Positions 1 to 6,306 of a DNA stretch of 11,435 nucleotides are shown here, in pieces. The position numbers and the translations under genes are program-made. A model generated the notes under the pieces. The model saw only the letters and a list, made by a program, of their open reading frames with translations. It was not told the origin of the DNA and made no database searches. Source of the DNA: Clostridia bacterium (lineage in GTDB: Bacteria > Bacillota > Clostridia > Oscillospirales > Acutalibacteraceae); assembly GCA_017615405.1 (NCBI GenBank), contig JAGAAE010000160.1:1-11435 (forward strand). Direction: 5' to 3'. Within the stretch, counting starts at the first letter, position 1, and each line of letters opens with the position of its first letter.

Positions 1-586
1 CAAGCCGGAAATTCATATTAACCTTAACGTCGTCGTGACTGAAACTGTCCTTGAACTCTATGCTGGTGGTTTTTTCGTCCTGTCCCGCGTTTTTTGCTAT
101 TTCGTATCTGCGGTTTACAAAAGCATAAAGACGGTTAATAAGAGTATTTATAAACTTGTTTTCATAGGTCTGTATCGTTTCCTCACGAAAAACGTTCAGA
201 ATTTTTGAGGGAATTATCTTATCTCCCTCGATTTTTGAAATAAGATTTGTATGCTGAGATAAGTGTTTAAGCGAGTTTACCGAAATATTGCGCGATAATT
301 CGATCGGCAAAACCTCTTCACGTTCTTCGATAAACCTTGACGGGTTGCGAATTATCATATCAAGCGACGGCAAGGTATCCTCAATAATATTGACCCACGC
401 CTCATCGATAGCGCGCAGCAGATACCGTTTTTTAAGTTCAATTGTGGCATTACCGTCTCTCATCATTGCAAGGATAGCCGGGAAAACGTCGTATTCTTCA
501 ACTATACTGTCAACAAAGAAAGTAGCATCGTTATAAACGCGGCGAAAGGTACTCTCGCCATTATTCTTTTTCTGCTCTTCCGCCAA
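1..586 (-). CDS. Partial DUF2357/McrC-like protein (N-terminal part), partner of AAA+ ATPase
   Basis: The minus-strand frame is open from about base 607 to the window edge, so the C-terminus is missing. I favour the TTG start at 586 because a GAGGTGA ribosome binding site lies 6 bases upstream. An in-frame ATG at 607 would add MDFEVKT but has no Shine-Dalgarno sequence. The visible ~195 residues are soluble and helical, with no signal peptide or membrane segment. They include a stretch with IPSKILNVFREE followed by TYENKFINTLINRL. This resembles the region ahead of the nuclease domain in DUF2357/McrC-like proteins, which usually pair with McrB-type AAA+ ATPases. Such an ATPase ends 155 bases upstream on the same strand. 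Any PD-(D/E)xK nuclease motif would lie outside the window, so function is inferred from context. I am confident that it is coding and less so about the family. Confidence 0.72.
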   Translation of the reverse strand, partial: MAEEQKKNNGESTFRRVYNDATFFVDSIVEEYDVFPAILAMMRDGNATIELKKRYLLRAIDEAWVNIIEDTLPSLDMIIRNPSRFIEEREEVLPIELSRNISVNSLKHLSQHTNLISKIEGDKIIPSKILNVFREETIQTYENKFINTLINRLYAFVNRRYEIAKNAGQDEKTTSIEFKDSFSHDDVKVNMNFRL

Positions 587-624
587 TGTTTTCACCTCAA
601 AGTCCATTGAAAAACTTGAAACAC

Positions 625-650
625 GGGACGATGCGGACACCGTCCCCTAC
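625..650. repeat. Palindromic intergenic repeat unit, copy 1
   Basis: A 22-base imperfect inverted repeat has arms GGGACGATG and CACCGTCCC, a 4-base loop and a trailing CTAC. It shares the pattern GGnACGATGCGGnCAnCGT plus nCCCTAC with the unit at 2394-2420. Changes in the two arms compensate each other: the outer pairs are G-C here and a C-G/G-C swap in the other copy. It lies in the 154-base gap between the AAA+ gene and the partial gene. A second small inverted repeat (GTGGCGCC and GGCGCAC, 705-721) is in the same gap. It is probably a dispersed REP-like element. Confidence 0.55.
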
Positions 651-652
651 AC

Positions 653-682
653 ATTATACCGTGTTCCTACAAACGTAGCCAA
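653..682 (-). promoter_or_regulatory. Possible promoter for the DUF2357-like gene
   Basis: The minus strand carries a perfect -10 TATAAT (658-653), preceded by TTGGCT (682-677) with an 18-base spacer. The -35 box matches only 4 of 6 consensus bases. The site lies beside the palindromic unit at 625-650, so the transcript would begin inside that hairpin. It would let the partial gene be expressed independently of the AAA+ gene, but co-transcription remains possible. Confidence 0.35.
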
Positions 683-740
683 AGCCCTTCTTTACACAAG
701 GAGGGTGGCGCCATAGGCGCACATATTATCTGATATCCGA

Positions 741-2333
741 TCAGTACATTGACTTCTGCAGTCTTTGCAGATATTCGGTGCACTCTTTCATAGTGCCCTT
801 GCCGAAAAGACTGTCCATAAACAGGATAAGTCCCCTTATCTCATCGCGGATAAGCGAAAGGTTAAGACCCTCAAATTTTCTGAAAACCTTTGTGGCAAGG
901 ATATAATCTATACCTTCTAATTCAGTACCGCCGCATGCTACGAATACCGGTACAAATACCTGAAGCTGTTTCATAATACGGTTACCGAAAGCGATACGGA
1001 ATTTTTCAATAACGTAAAGGTCAAGCTTGCTGATATTCTCAAGCGTTTTCGCGCTGACCGGGTTCTCTTGTATCGCTTTGGCATAAAGCTCCTCAACGTA
1101 GGAATAACTGATAAATTTCGGCTTTGTATCGGGCGCCGTAAACGGCACGCCCTTACTGTCAAGATTTATTACCAGCGCACGGTCGTAAACCTTATCGGAA
1201 ACGGCGAAGGTAGAATCGTCGTTATTCGCGGTACCGATATACCATACGTTCTGCGGGATCTGCAGTTTGCCGTCCGGCAAATGCGCGGGGTCGCTCGGCC
1301 AGGAAGCCGGAACAAGCTCGATCTTCCACTCTTCCGGATTCGGCATTTCAAGAATTGAAAGCATTTCCGCGAAGTAGTATTCAACACGCGCAATATTCAT
1401 CTCGTCGAGAATGATAACGTTGATATCGTCATTGTACGAAGCCTCGTAAATACGCTTTAAGACTTCGGTTTCGTTAAACTTCTTTGTAAACTCATTGAAA
1501 TAGCCGAAAAGCTCTGTCCTGTCACGCCAGGAAGGCTGTACCGAAGCTATGGTGGCATCGTTCTGGAAATACTTGCCGAGCATATACGGAAGCGAGGTTT
1601 TACCTGTACCGGAAATACCCTGAAGAAGTATGAGCTTTGTGGAAGCAAGGCCGGCTATCATAAGGCGTATCGTTTTTATCTCATAATAAAGATTAGAACG
1701 CGAGCAGGCGAAATTCCTTATATCGTCGCAAATCTGACTGAGTGACATCGTGCGGTCATACTCGGGCGCCACATAATACGTATATTTATCGTCAACCGCT
1801 GAAAGACGGAAGAAACGCTTTTCATCGGGAGCACCGATGCTGAGCGTCTGCTCATTGCCTTCACCCGCAGACGACTCCTCAGCGGCCGATTCGCCTGTAG
1901 CTGCGGTCTCTGGCCTGTTAGCCTCGAACATATCGCGAAGCTGATCGTACGTAACGCCGGTAGGATCTATCTTCATGTTGATGATGCGTTCCTTTTCGGC
2001 ATTGAGACGGACAACGTCACGGTGCAGATCGGCGATCTCCTCAAGCAAATCTTCGTTACCTACAAGCGTTCTGCGGAAACGGATATACTTTCTCGCCGCA
2101 ATAACGATAAGAAAGACAAGTCCGACCATGATACCGTAGGTAAGCAAGATCACCAGGATGCAAAGCGTCCACCCGAGCACGTTAAAACCGCTCTTGTAGT
2201 TTGCAAGCTGATCGGATATCGCCTTAAAATTGAAAAGAAATGAAATCGCACCGAAAAGTCCCGAAACGCCCTTCCAGATCGCTTGAAGAAAATCGGTCAT
2301 GAAATCAAAAAACCAAGTCAAAAAAGCATCCAT
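741..2333 (-). CDS. Membrane-anchored McrB/MoxR-like AAA+ ATPase
   Basis: A 530-residue protein. Residues 1-50 form an amphipathic, aromatic-rich lead, followed by one clear membrane segment (about 54-80). A helical, probably coiled-coil stretch (95-120) and a Glu/Ser-rich linker (140-165) come next. The AAA+ module starts near 190, with Walker A GISGTGKTS (239-247), Walker B VIILDEMN (306-313), sensor 1 IGTANNDD (366-373) and a DRA box (384-386) that is typical of the McrB branch. It should hydrolyse a nucleotide on the cytoplasmic side of the membrane. McrB relatives act with McrC-type partners, and the next gene downstream fits that role. Classical McrB recognises DNA with an N-terminal domain, which here is replaced by a membrane anchor, so remodelling of a membrane or envelope target is also possible. 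An AGGAG site lies 12 bases before the ATG, which is long. A weak TTGCTA-N18-TATAAA promoter (2386-2357) may precede it. Confidence 0.9.
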   Translation of the reverse strand: MDAFLTWFFDFMTDFLQAIWKGVSGLFGAISFLFNFKAISDQLANYKSGFNVLGWTLCILVILLTYGIMVGLVFLIVIAARKYIRFRRTLVGNEDLLEEIADLHRDVVRLNAEKERIINMKIDPTGVTYDQLRDMFEANRPETAATGESAAEESSAGEGNEQTLSIGAPDEKRFFRLSAVDDKYTYYVAPEYDRTMSLSQICDDIRNFACSRSNLYYEIKTIRLMIAGLASTKLILLQGISGTGKTSLPYMLGKYFQNDATIASVQPSWRDRTELFGYFNEFTKKFNETEVLKRIYEASYNDDINVIILDEMNIARVEYYFAEMLSILEMPNPEEWKIELVPASWPSDPAHLPDGKLQIPQNVWYIGTANNDDSTFAVSDKVYDRALVINLDSKGVPFTAPDTKPKFISYSYVEELYAKAIQENPVSAKTLENISKLDLYVIEKFRIAFGNRIMKQLQVFVPVFVACGGTELEGIDYILATKVFRKFEGLNLSLIRDEIRGLILFMDSLFGKGTMKECTEYLQRLQKSMY

Positions 2334-2393
2334 ACTCGATATAAACTCCTAAACAATTTATAATGCATTAAAAACTAATATAGCAAACGGCAA

Positions 2394-2420
2394 GGCACGA
2401 TGCGGGCATCGTGCCCTACT
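2394..2420. repeat. Palindromic intergenic repeat unit, copy 2
   Basis: A perfect 9-base-pair stem (GGCACGATG and CATCGTGCC) encloses the loop CGGG and is followed by CTACT. It matches the unit at 625-650 at most positions, with compensating changes in the stem. It lies between the sipW terminator and the AAA+ gene. Two related copies flanking the AAA+ gene fit a dispersed REP-like repeat. Confidence 0.6.
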
Positions 2421-2475
2421 AAAAACACATCCTTTCGCACAAGACGAGAATCTGCGCGGATACGGATGTGTTTTT
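2421..2475 (-). terminator. Intrinsic terminator after sipW (bidirectional)
   Basis: Perfect 12-base arms, AAAAACACATCC (2421-2432) and GGATGTGTTTTT (2464-2475), enclose a 31-base loop that contains a smaller CGCA/TGCG hairpin. On the minus strand the stem ends in five T residues, 16 bases after the sipW stop codon. The A/T outer part allows it to work in both directions. It probably reduces read-through from sipW into the AAA+ gene. Confidence 0.75.
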
Positions 2476-2490
2476 GTATGTCTTAAAATA

Positions 2491-3453
2491 TTATTTCTCG
2501 GTCTTCTCTTCCGCCGGTGCTTCGGTTTCTTCGACTTCGGCAACCGGCTCTTCGGCAGTTTCTTCCGCCGACTCCGGCTCATCCGCCGCAGGTTCCTCTG
2601 CCGGTGCGGCTTCCTCAACCTGTTCTTGTGCAGGTTCCTCAGTCGCTTCTTCGGCTGCTTCCTCGACCGGTGCTTGTGCCTCTTCGGCTTCATCAGCCGG
2701 CGCCTCTTCGGTCACCGGTGCGGCTTCCTCGGCGGGTTTTGCCGTCTCTCCGGCAGGCGCCGCGGCGCTCTGCGCTTTGAGATACTCTGCAACAGCCTGC
2801 TGCCTGATGCGTTCCTCATCCTCGGCAGTAAATTCCTGTTTGCCTTCATTCTTTATCTCGGTGAAACGCTTAACGAATATGATAAGTTCATAAAGGAAGA
2901 ACAGACCCATCGGAAGAACAACGGCAAGCATGAAACCACGTTTGGTCTGCAAGAAATCAAGGACTTTTCCGGCATAAGGTACACGGAACGAATATGTGCA
3001 GATGATCTCATCAGCCCTTACGGTTTCGTAATCTTTCTCAGTGTCCGTCGGGTTGTTATCACCGTGCGTCTTATACATGACGAAATCGGAATCATTATTC
3101 TCGGAATTCGGAGCAAGCACTTCAACAATTCTGTGAGAGTTGATTTCGTTTTTCTCACCGTCAAGATTGACGTCATAGTGATAAGAAATGATATCGTCTT
3201 TTTTCAACTTGCTCTTAGCGTCATCGGTGAGCCTCTTACCGACAAGCAGGTCGCCCTTGTTAAATGTCGGTGACATCGAATCGGACTGAACCGTGAATAT
3301 CATTCTTCCGCCGATATCGCGCGTACCGTCAGCCTTGGTGGTTGAAACAAAAGTTAGAATTGTTACCACTGCCGCAAAAATAACAAACAGCCATATAATT
3401 ACGTTAACTATGACTGAAACAACTTTTTTTGCGGTTGATTTACCTTTAGCCAT
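2491..3453 (-). CDS. sipW: SipW-type signal peptidase I with Ala/Glu/Pro-rich tail
   Basis: A 320-residue membrane protease of the SipW (archaeal/ER-like) branch of signal peptidase I. It removes signal peptides from TasA-type substrates at the outer membrane face. Membrane segment 1 is about residues 11-37. The catalytic Ser is in QSDSMSP (Ser59). The general base is His107 in NSHRIVEV, where bacterial-type enzymes use Lys. The conserved HGDNN block is at 130-134, and membrane segment 2 is 173-195. An extra cytoplasmic tail of about 90 residues (230-320), made almost only of Ala, Glu and Pro, is unusual for the family, whose members are typically near 190 residues. The start has a GAGGA site 7 bases upstream. 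Its likely substrate is the TasA-like protein encoded just upstream. It has its own promoter, so the protease may be present even when the substrate operon is off. Confidence 0.93.
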   Translation of the reverse strand: MAKGKSTAKKVVSVIVNVIIWLFVIFAAVVTILTFVSTTKADGTRDIGGRMIFTVQSDSMSPTFNKGDLLVGKRLTDDAKSKLKKDDIISYHYDVNLDGEKNEINSHRIVEVLAPNSENNDSDFVMYKTHGDNNPTDTEKDYETVRADEIICTYSFRVPYAGKVLDFLQTKRGFMLAVVLPMGLFFLYELIIFVKRFTEIKNEGKQEFTAEDEERIRQQAVAEYLKAQSAAAPAGETAKPAEEAAPVTEEAPADEAEEAQAPVEEAAEEATEEPAQEQVEEAAPAEEPAADEPESAEETAEEPVAEVEETEAPAEEKTEK

Positions 3454-3520
3454 ATTGAATCCTCACATTCCGTTATGTAATATAACATAGAACTAAATAT
3501 AGTCATACCTATATATAGTA

Positions 3521-3549
3521 AATATAATACAAAACAGCCGGAATGTCAA
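3521..3549 (-). promoter_or_regulatory. sigma-A promoter of sipW
   Basis: The minus strand has a perfect -35 TTGACA (3549-3544), a 17-base spacer and -10 TATATT (3526-3521). The predicted start near 3514 leaves a leader of about 60 bases. The upstream flank is A/T-rich. This gives sipW a constitutive-looking start that does not depend on the riboswitches 3 kb upstream. Confidence 0.72.
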
Positions 3550-3644
3550 GAAAAATAACATTTTAAGACATAAAAAAACACTGTTTTACATAAAACCCGA
3601 TTGTTTAATAGCGTTTATACGCGTCGGCGCCCGGGTTTATCCAA

Positions 3645-3675
3645 AAGACGACCGGTCGCGTCCACCGGTCGTCTT
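3645..3675 (-). terminator. Probable terminator of the riboswitch operon
   Basis: Perfect 12-base arms AAGACGACCGGT (3645-3656) and ACCGGTCGTCTT (3664-3675) enclose a 7-base loop. On the minus strand the hairpin ends in CTTTTGG, so the T run is short (four). It lies about 85 bases beyond the stop of the TasA-like gene and ahead of the sipW promoter, where a terminator is expected. Confidence 0.55.
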
Positions 3676-3678
3676 AAG

Positions 3679-3700
3679 TAATATTTAGCGCTAAATATTA
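3679..3700. repeat. Perfect 22-base AT-rich palindrome
   Basis: The sequence reads the same on both strands, with half-site TAATATTTAGC and no spacer. On the plus strand it is followed directly by six T residues (3701-3706). It could act as a plus-strand terminator, but no plus-strand gene lies to its left. A binding site for a dimeric protein or a mobile-element end are alternatives. Confidence 0.5.
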
Positions 3701-3710
3701 TTTTTTGATT

Positions 3711-3736
3711 TGTGGCGGGCGGTTAAGCCCGCCACA
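3711..3736. repeat. GC-rich palindromic unit downstream of the TasA-like gene
   Basis: Perfect 10-base arms TGTGGCGGGC (3711-3720) and GCCCGCCACA (3727-3736) enclose a 6-base loop, 24 bases after the stop codon. There is no T run on the downstream side of the minus strand, so by itself it is not a canonical terminator. It may protect the 3' end of the fibre-protein mRNA or be a REP-like insertion. Confidence 0.5.
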
Positions 3737-3760
3737 ATAATAGGTTTGCTAAATTGTTAA

Positions 3761-4474
3761 TCAGGTATGATCATTTACGAAAGCCTGGAGATTGAAGGTA
3801 ACCTGACCGGTAAGAGCAGCAGCGTTATCGGTATAAACGTTAGAATCGTCGCCGTTGAAGTAAATGTAAACCTTGATTTCCTGAGCAGTACCGGTAACGG
3901 TATCGGAAAGAACGTCAGCAGCGTTATAAGCTATGTCAGAAGCCGAAGAGCTGAACTCTTTGTAGCCGTCAGCACCTGCGATAACAACGGTGATACCTTT
4001 GTTAGCCGGAATTGTGATATCGGAAACAATGAGGTCATAACCGGTATCAGCAGAATTCGCACGCAATTTTACCCAGTAAGAAGTTTCAGCAACATAGCCG
4101 GTGAAATCATCGATATAATTCTTGGCTGTCATAGCGTTGGTTGCGTTATCGCTGTTGCCGTTGTAACGATAATACCAGTTGTCGTTGGTGCTGTCGCTGT
4201 TAAGGTCAAATTCTTCGATGTCAGCTAAAGCAGACCATGCTTCATGATGTGCAGGATAGAGGTCTTCGTCAAGACTCTGAGCAGCAGTAATGTCATAAGT
4301 GCCGGCATTAGCATTGCTGATTTCGAGGAAGATCGCGTCTGATACAGCGGTAACTTCCATACCTGTAGCAGAAACTTCAGTGCTCATTGAGAACCATGCA
4401 TAGGTCGATGTGCCGAGAAGAATGGCAGAAACGAGAAGCATAGCAAGTGCGGGGATAAGTTTTTTCATTTTCAT
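3761..4474 (-). CDS. TasA-like secreted protein with SipW-type signal peptide
   Basis: A 237-residue exported protein. The start used is the ATG at 4474 (MKMKKLIPAL), which has an AAAGGAGAG site about 9 bases upstream. The longer frame to 4540 lacks a ribosome site. Residues 1-30 form the signal: Lys-rich n-region, hydrophobic core LLVSAILLGTST, then YAWFSMSTEV. An aromatic-rich boundary of this kind marks SipW substrates such as TasA and camelysin. The mature part is acidic, rich in Ala, Thr, Asn and Asp, lacks cysteine, and is predicted to be beta-rich, with alternating segments ending in GQVTFNLQAF. This fits an extracellular fibre or matrix subunit. It is the last gene of the riboswitch-led operon and lies directly upstream of sipW, mirroring the tapA-sipW-tasA association of Bacillus. 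The 162-base gap to the preceding gene contains a repeat element. Whether it polymerises is not visible from sequence. Confidence 0.85.
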   Translation of the reverse strand: MKMKKLIPALAMLLVSAILLGTSTYAWFSMSTEVSATGMEVTAVSDAIFLEISNANAGTYDITAAQSLDEDLYPAHHEAWSALADIEEFDLNSDSTNDNWYYRYNGNSDNATNAMTAKNYIDDFTGYVAETSYWVKLRANSADTGYDLIVSDITIPANKGITVVIAGADGYKEFSSSASDIAYNAADVLSDTVTGTAQEIKVYIYFNGDDSNVYTDNAAALTGQVTFNLQAFVNDHT

Positions 4475-4527
4475 TTTGGTTTTCTCTCCTTTAATTAAGA
4501 AAATTTGTTTTGTTTTTATCTTGAACC

Positions 4528-4622
4528 CGCCGACCGCCATCGGCGAGAGTCAATACAGATATCAATTTGTGCGAACGCACACCTCATCCGGTGCTTTGCA
4601 CCACCTTCCCCTCAAGGGGAAG
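4528..4622. repeat. Multi-hairpin intergenic repeat inside the operon
   Basis: Between the membrane-protein gene and the TasA-like gene lie several short hairpins: CGCCGA/TCGGCG (4528-4545), GTGCG/CGCAC (4569-4580), GGTGC/GCACC (4590-4602) and CTTCCCC/GGGGAAG (4605-4622). The last three run together with almost no unpaired bases between them. I recognise this arrangement as similar to dispersed intergenic repeats in gut Clostridia genomes, from memory and not from a search. None ends in a T run on the minus strand, so read-through to the TasA-like gene is expected. Confidence 0.55.
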
Positions 4623-4636
4623 ACAAATAGGAAATT

Positions 4637-5359
4637 TTATTTATTGTCTTCGGGGGTAAGCACGCTTATTGACATATCGATTTTGAACTTGCCGCCTATG
4701 ATTTTATCAACACAGTCGGGGTCGGGACCCTCAAGCCAGATTACAACGGTAAATTTAGTTCTGTCACCGGGTTTGAAGTGTGTCACCGTATCTCTCACCA
4801 CGGTATTACCGCTCTGGAATTGCGTCGTTCCGGGTTCGGGGCCTTCTACACCGTCCGTCCTCGGATAGGCGTAATCGGTATATTTACCGTTTACGTAAAA
4901 ACGAATGCGAACCGCTTTTTCTATCTCTTTGGTCATATTGGCGATGTACATATCGTAACTGTAGGTAACTGTCTTTTCGCCGGCGTTTGAACAATAGAAG
5001 GTATATGCAACGTAGTTATCGCCGTTATGCTCGCCGTTTATGTTATCTACCCAATCGGGGATCGTCTTACCGTCAATATTCGTAATCGTTTCGGAAATTT
5101 CGGCGTTAAGGCGTGAGGTTTGAGATTTGAAATCTTCATTCTCGGAAAGGGTCAAAGCATACTCATTATGGTCAAACTTATTTACCATAACCGTAAAGGC
5201 GCCGAATTTCATATAAAGGACTGATACAACGTATCCGATTATCAGGAATAAAATCGCAATGCCTATTGCTATCGCTACGAGTCTTTTAAGTCTACGGTAA
5301 TTCTTGATCTCTGTCGCAGTTCGGTGGATACTGACGCCAACTCTCTTTTCCTTGGCCAT
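4637..5359 (-). CDS. Signal-anchored membrane protein with TasA-like extracellular domain
   Basis: A 240-residue protein with a short basic cytoplasmic lead (1-25), one membrane segment (about 26-50) and an extracellular domain of about 190 residues. It lacks the SipW cleavage pattern of its neighbour, so it probably stays anchored. The C-terminal part has VVIWLEGPDPDC (205-216) followed by IIGGKFKIDMSISV. This is a beta-strand pattern I associate with TasA-like, SipW-linked proteins of Clostridia. A YNxxN-like Tyr-rich strand (132-141) precedes it. Its ATG overlaps the stop of the upstream degenerate EAL gene by one base (TGATG), and its AGGAGG site lies inside that gene's last codons, so translation is coupled. 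A role as the membrane base or assembly factor for the TasA-like fibre, analogous to TapA, is my inference. Two cysteines (123 and 216) are extracellular and might pair. Confidence 0.78.
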   Translation of the reverse strand: MAKEKRVGVSIHRTATEIKNYRRLKRLVAIAIGIAILFLIIGYVVSVLYMKFGAFTVMVNKFDHNEYALTLSENEDFKSQTSRLNAEISETITNIDGKTIPDWVDNINGEHNGDNYVAYTFYCSNAGEKTVTYSYDMYIANMTKEIEKAVRIRFYVNGKYTDYAYPRTDGVEGPEPGTTQFQSGNTVVRDTVTHFKPGDRTKFTVVIWLEGPDPDCVDKIIGGKFKIDMSISVLTPEDNK

Positions 5360-6240
5360 CAGAATTCCTCCTCTTCTTTTTGCTCTAATGCTTCATTTAG
5401 CGGCATACGCAGACGACCGTGCTCAACGCTTCCCTTATACCCGGAAGAAGGTATATATCCGAAACAGTCAGCCCTTGACATAGCGGTTATCTGCTCATCA
5501 TTATATACACCGTCCGCTATAACGTTACTCGGAAGACCGCGAAGGAATGATATGAACGAAGCCACCGTGGTTCCTTTATCGCGACTGTTGATAATCGCTG
5601 TTAAATGCGGTGATAAAAGCAGGTAATCAAAAGGAAGGTTTATAAGCGGGGTTACCGGAGAATCTTTTTCGCCGCAACCGGTCATCATTGTTTTGACCTT
5701 TAAAAGTTTCATACTGAGAAGCGCCATCCGAACTTTTTCTTCATCCTCAAAAAGAACCGTGCGTGGAAATTCGAGGCAAAGCTTATCGGGAAACTTAAAA
5801 TCGCTTTCATCAAGTATCGATTTGATAGCGCCGTAAAAATCAAGCTCAAGTACCATACGGGGTGAAACGCGAAGGGAAACAAACTCAATTTTCCTGCCTG
5901 CGATTATAAACTGCTCAACTGCTTTCATAGCGGCTTTAAGGTTATATTTCGCGAGGCGTAAGCCGGTATCGGTTTCATCCGCTGCGTAGGAATACTTTTC
6001 AGGTGAGATAACTCCCTCAACCACGCTGTTGATATATGTATATGAGCGATACGCTACGGGAAATTTTCGGTAACAGGAGTTTATCTGCGAATATCTTATC
6101 TCTATCGGAGCAACTCCGGAATCAAGCGACATCTTAACAAGTTTTGCGTTTGACTGTTCTTCTTGCTCTTCCGTTGTTACTTCCGGCGACTCGGTCTTTG
6201 CTTCTTCCTCAGGAACAGTTGCGGGATTTAATTCATCCAT
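5359..6240 (-). CDS. Degenerate EAL-domain protein, probable c-di-GMP receptor or pseudoenzyme
   Basis: A 293-residue cytoplasmic protein. The start is the ATG at 6240 with a GGGAG site upstream. A longer frame to 6303 would read through the riboswitch terminator and is rejected. Residues 1-32 are an acidic Glu/Thr/Pro-rich lead. Residues 45-280 follow the EAL fold in order, but the catalytic signatures are altered. The EAL motif region reads AYRSYTYIN (63-71), the VNxSP strand reads SLRVSPRMV (122-130), and LExTE reads CLEFPRT (155-161). DDFG is replaced by TGCGEKD (187-193), the KxD lysine by LSP (209-211), and AEGVE by ADGVYNDEQ (242-250). It is therefore unlikely to hydrolyse c-di-GMP. 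Degenerate EAL proteins such as FimX and LapD act as c-di-GMP receptors. As the first gene behind two c-di-GMP riboswitches and coupled to a membrane protein, it may pass the signal to the surface fibre machinery. Ligand binding is not certain, because some binding residues have also changed. Confidence 0.82.
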   Translation of the reverse strand: MDELNPATVPEEEAKTESPEVTTEEQEEQSNAKLVKMSLDSGVAPIEIRYSQINSCYRKFPVAYRSYTYINSVVEGVISPEKYSYAADETDTGLRLAKYNLKAAMKAVEQFIIAGRKIEFVSLRVSPRMVLELDFYGAIKSILDESDFKFPDKLCLEFPRTVLFEDEEKVRMALLSMKLLKVKTMMTGCGEKDSPVTPLINLPFDYLLLSPHLTAIINSRDKGTTVASFISFLRGLPSNVIADGVYNDEQITAMSRADCFGYIPSSGYKGSVEHGRLRMPLNEALEQKEEEEF

Positions 6241-6270
6241 ATTTCTGCTCCCTTCAAAAAGTCTCTTAAA

Positions 6271-6306
6271 AAGAAAAACGCAACAAAACCAATGAGGTTT
6301 CATTGC
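6271..6306 (-). terminator. Intrinsic terminator of the second (gene-proximal) riboswitch
   Basis: On the minus strand an 11-base-pair stem (GCAATGAAACC, 6306-6296, with GGTTTTGTTGC, 6290-6280; two G-U pairs) has a 5-base loop and is followed by GTTTTTCTTTTT. It ends about 30 bases before the start codon. Its 5' arm begins inside the 3' strand of aptamer P1 (6306-6303), so closing P1 and forming the terminator compete. Confidence 0.8.

Larger units (their letters stand above)
3454..3760. other. Hairpin-rich intergenic region between the TasA-like gene and sipW
   Basis: This 307-base space holds no credible gene. It contains, from right to left, a GC-rich palindrome (3711-3736), a perfect AT-rich palindrome (3679-3700), a terminator-like hairpin (3645-3675), a further stem of AAACCCG (3593-3599) with CGGGTTT (3632-3638), and then the sipW promoter and ribosome binding site. 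The number of stacked inverted repeats suggests both transcription termination and insertion of small palindromic elements. Confidence 0.7.

Noticed and set aside
2468..3273. Overlapping plus-strand open frames of 141 and 215 codons
   Set aside because: They are the reverse side of sipW. The Ser/Ala-rich frame reflects the Ala/Glu/Pro tail repeats, and neither has a ribosome binding site or recognisable domain.
3701..3736. GC-rich palindrome 3711-3736 as a canonical terminator
   Set aside because: The T run lies before the hairpin on the plus strand and becomes an A run after it on the minus strand, so neither direction gives stem plus T run.
3767..4228. Plus-strand open frame of 153 codons
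   Set aside because: It is a shadow of the TasA-like gene. No promoter or ribosome site is seen.
6241..6303. N-terminal extension of the degenerate EAL protein to an ATG at 6303
   Set aside because: The extension is encoded by the riboswitch terminator hairpin and T run. A GGGAG site supports the ATG at 6240.
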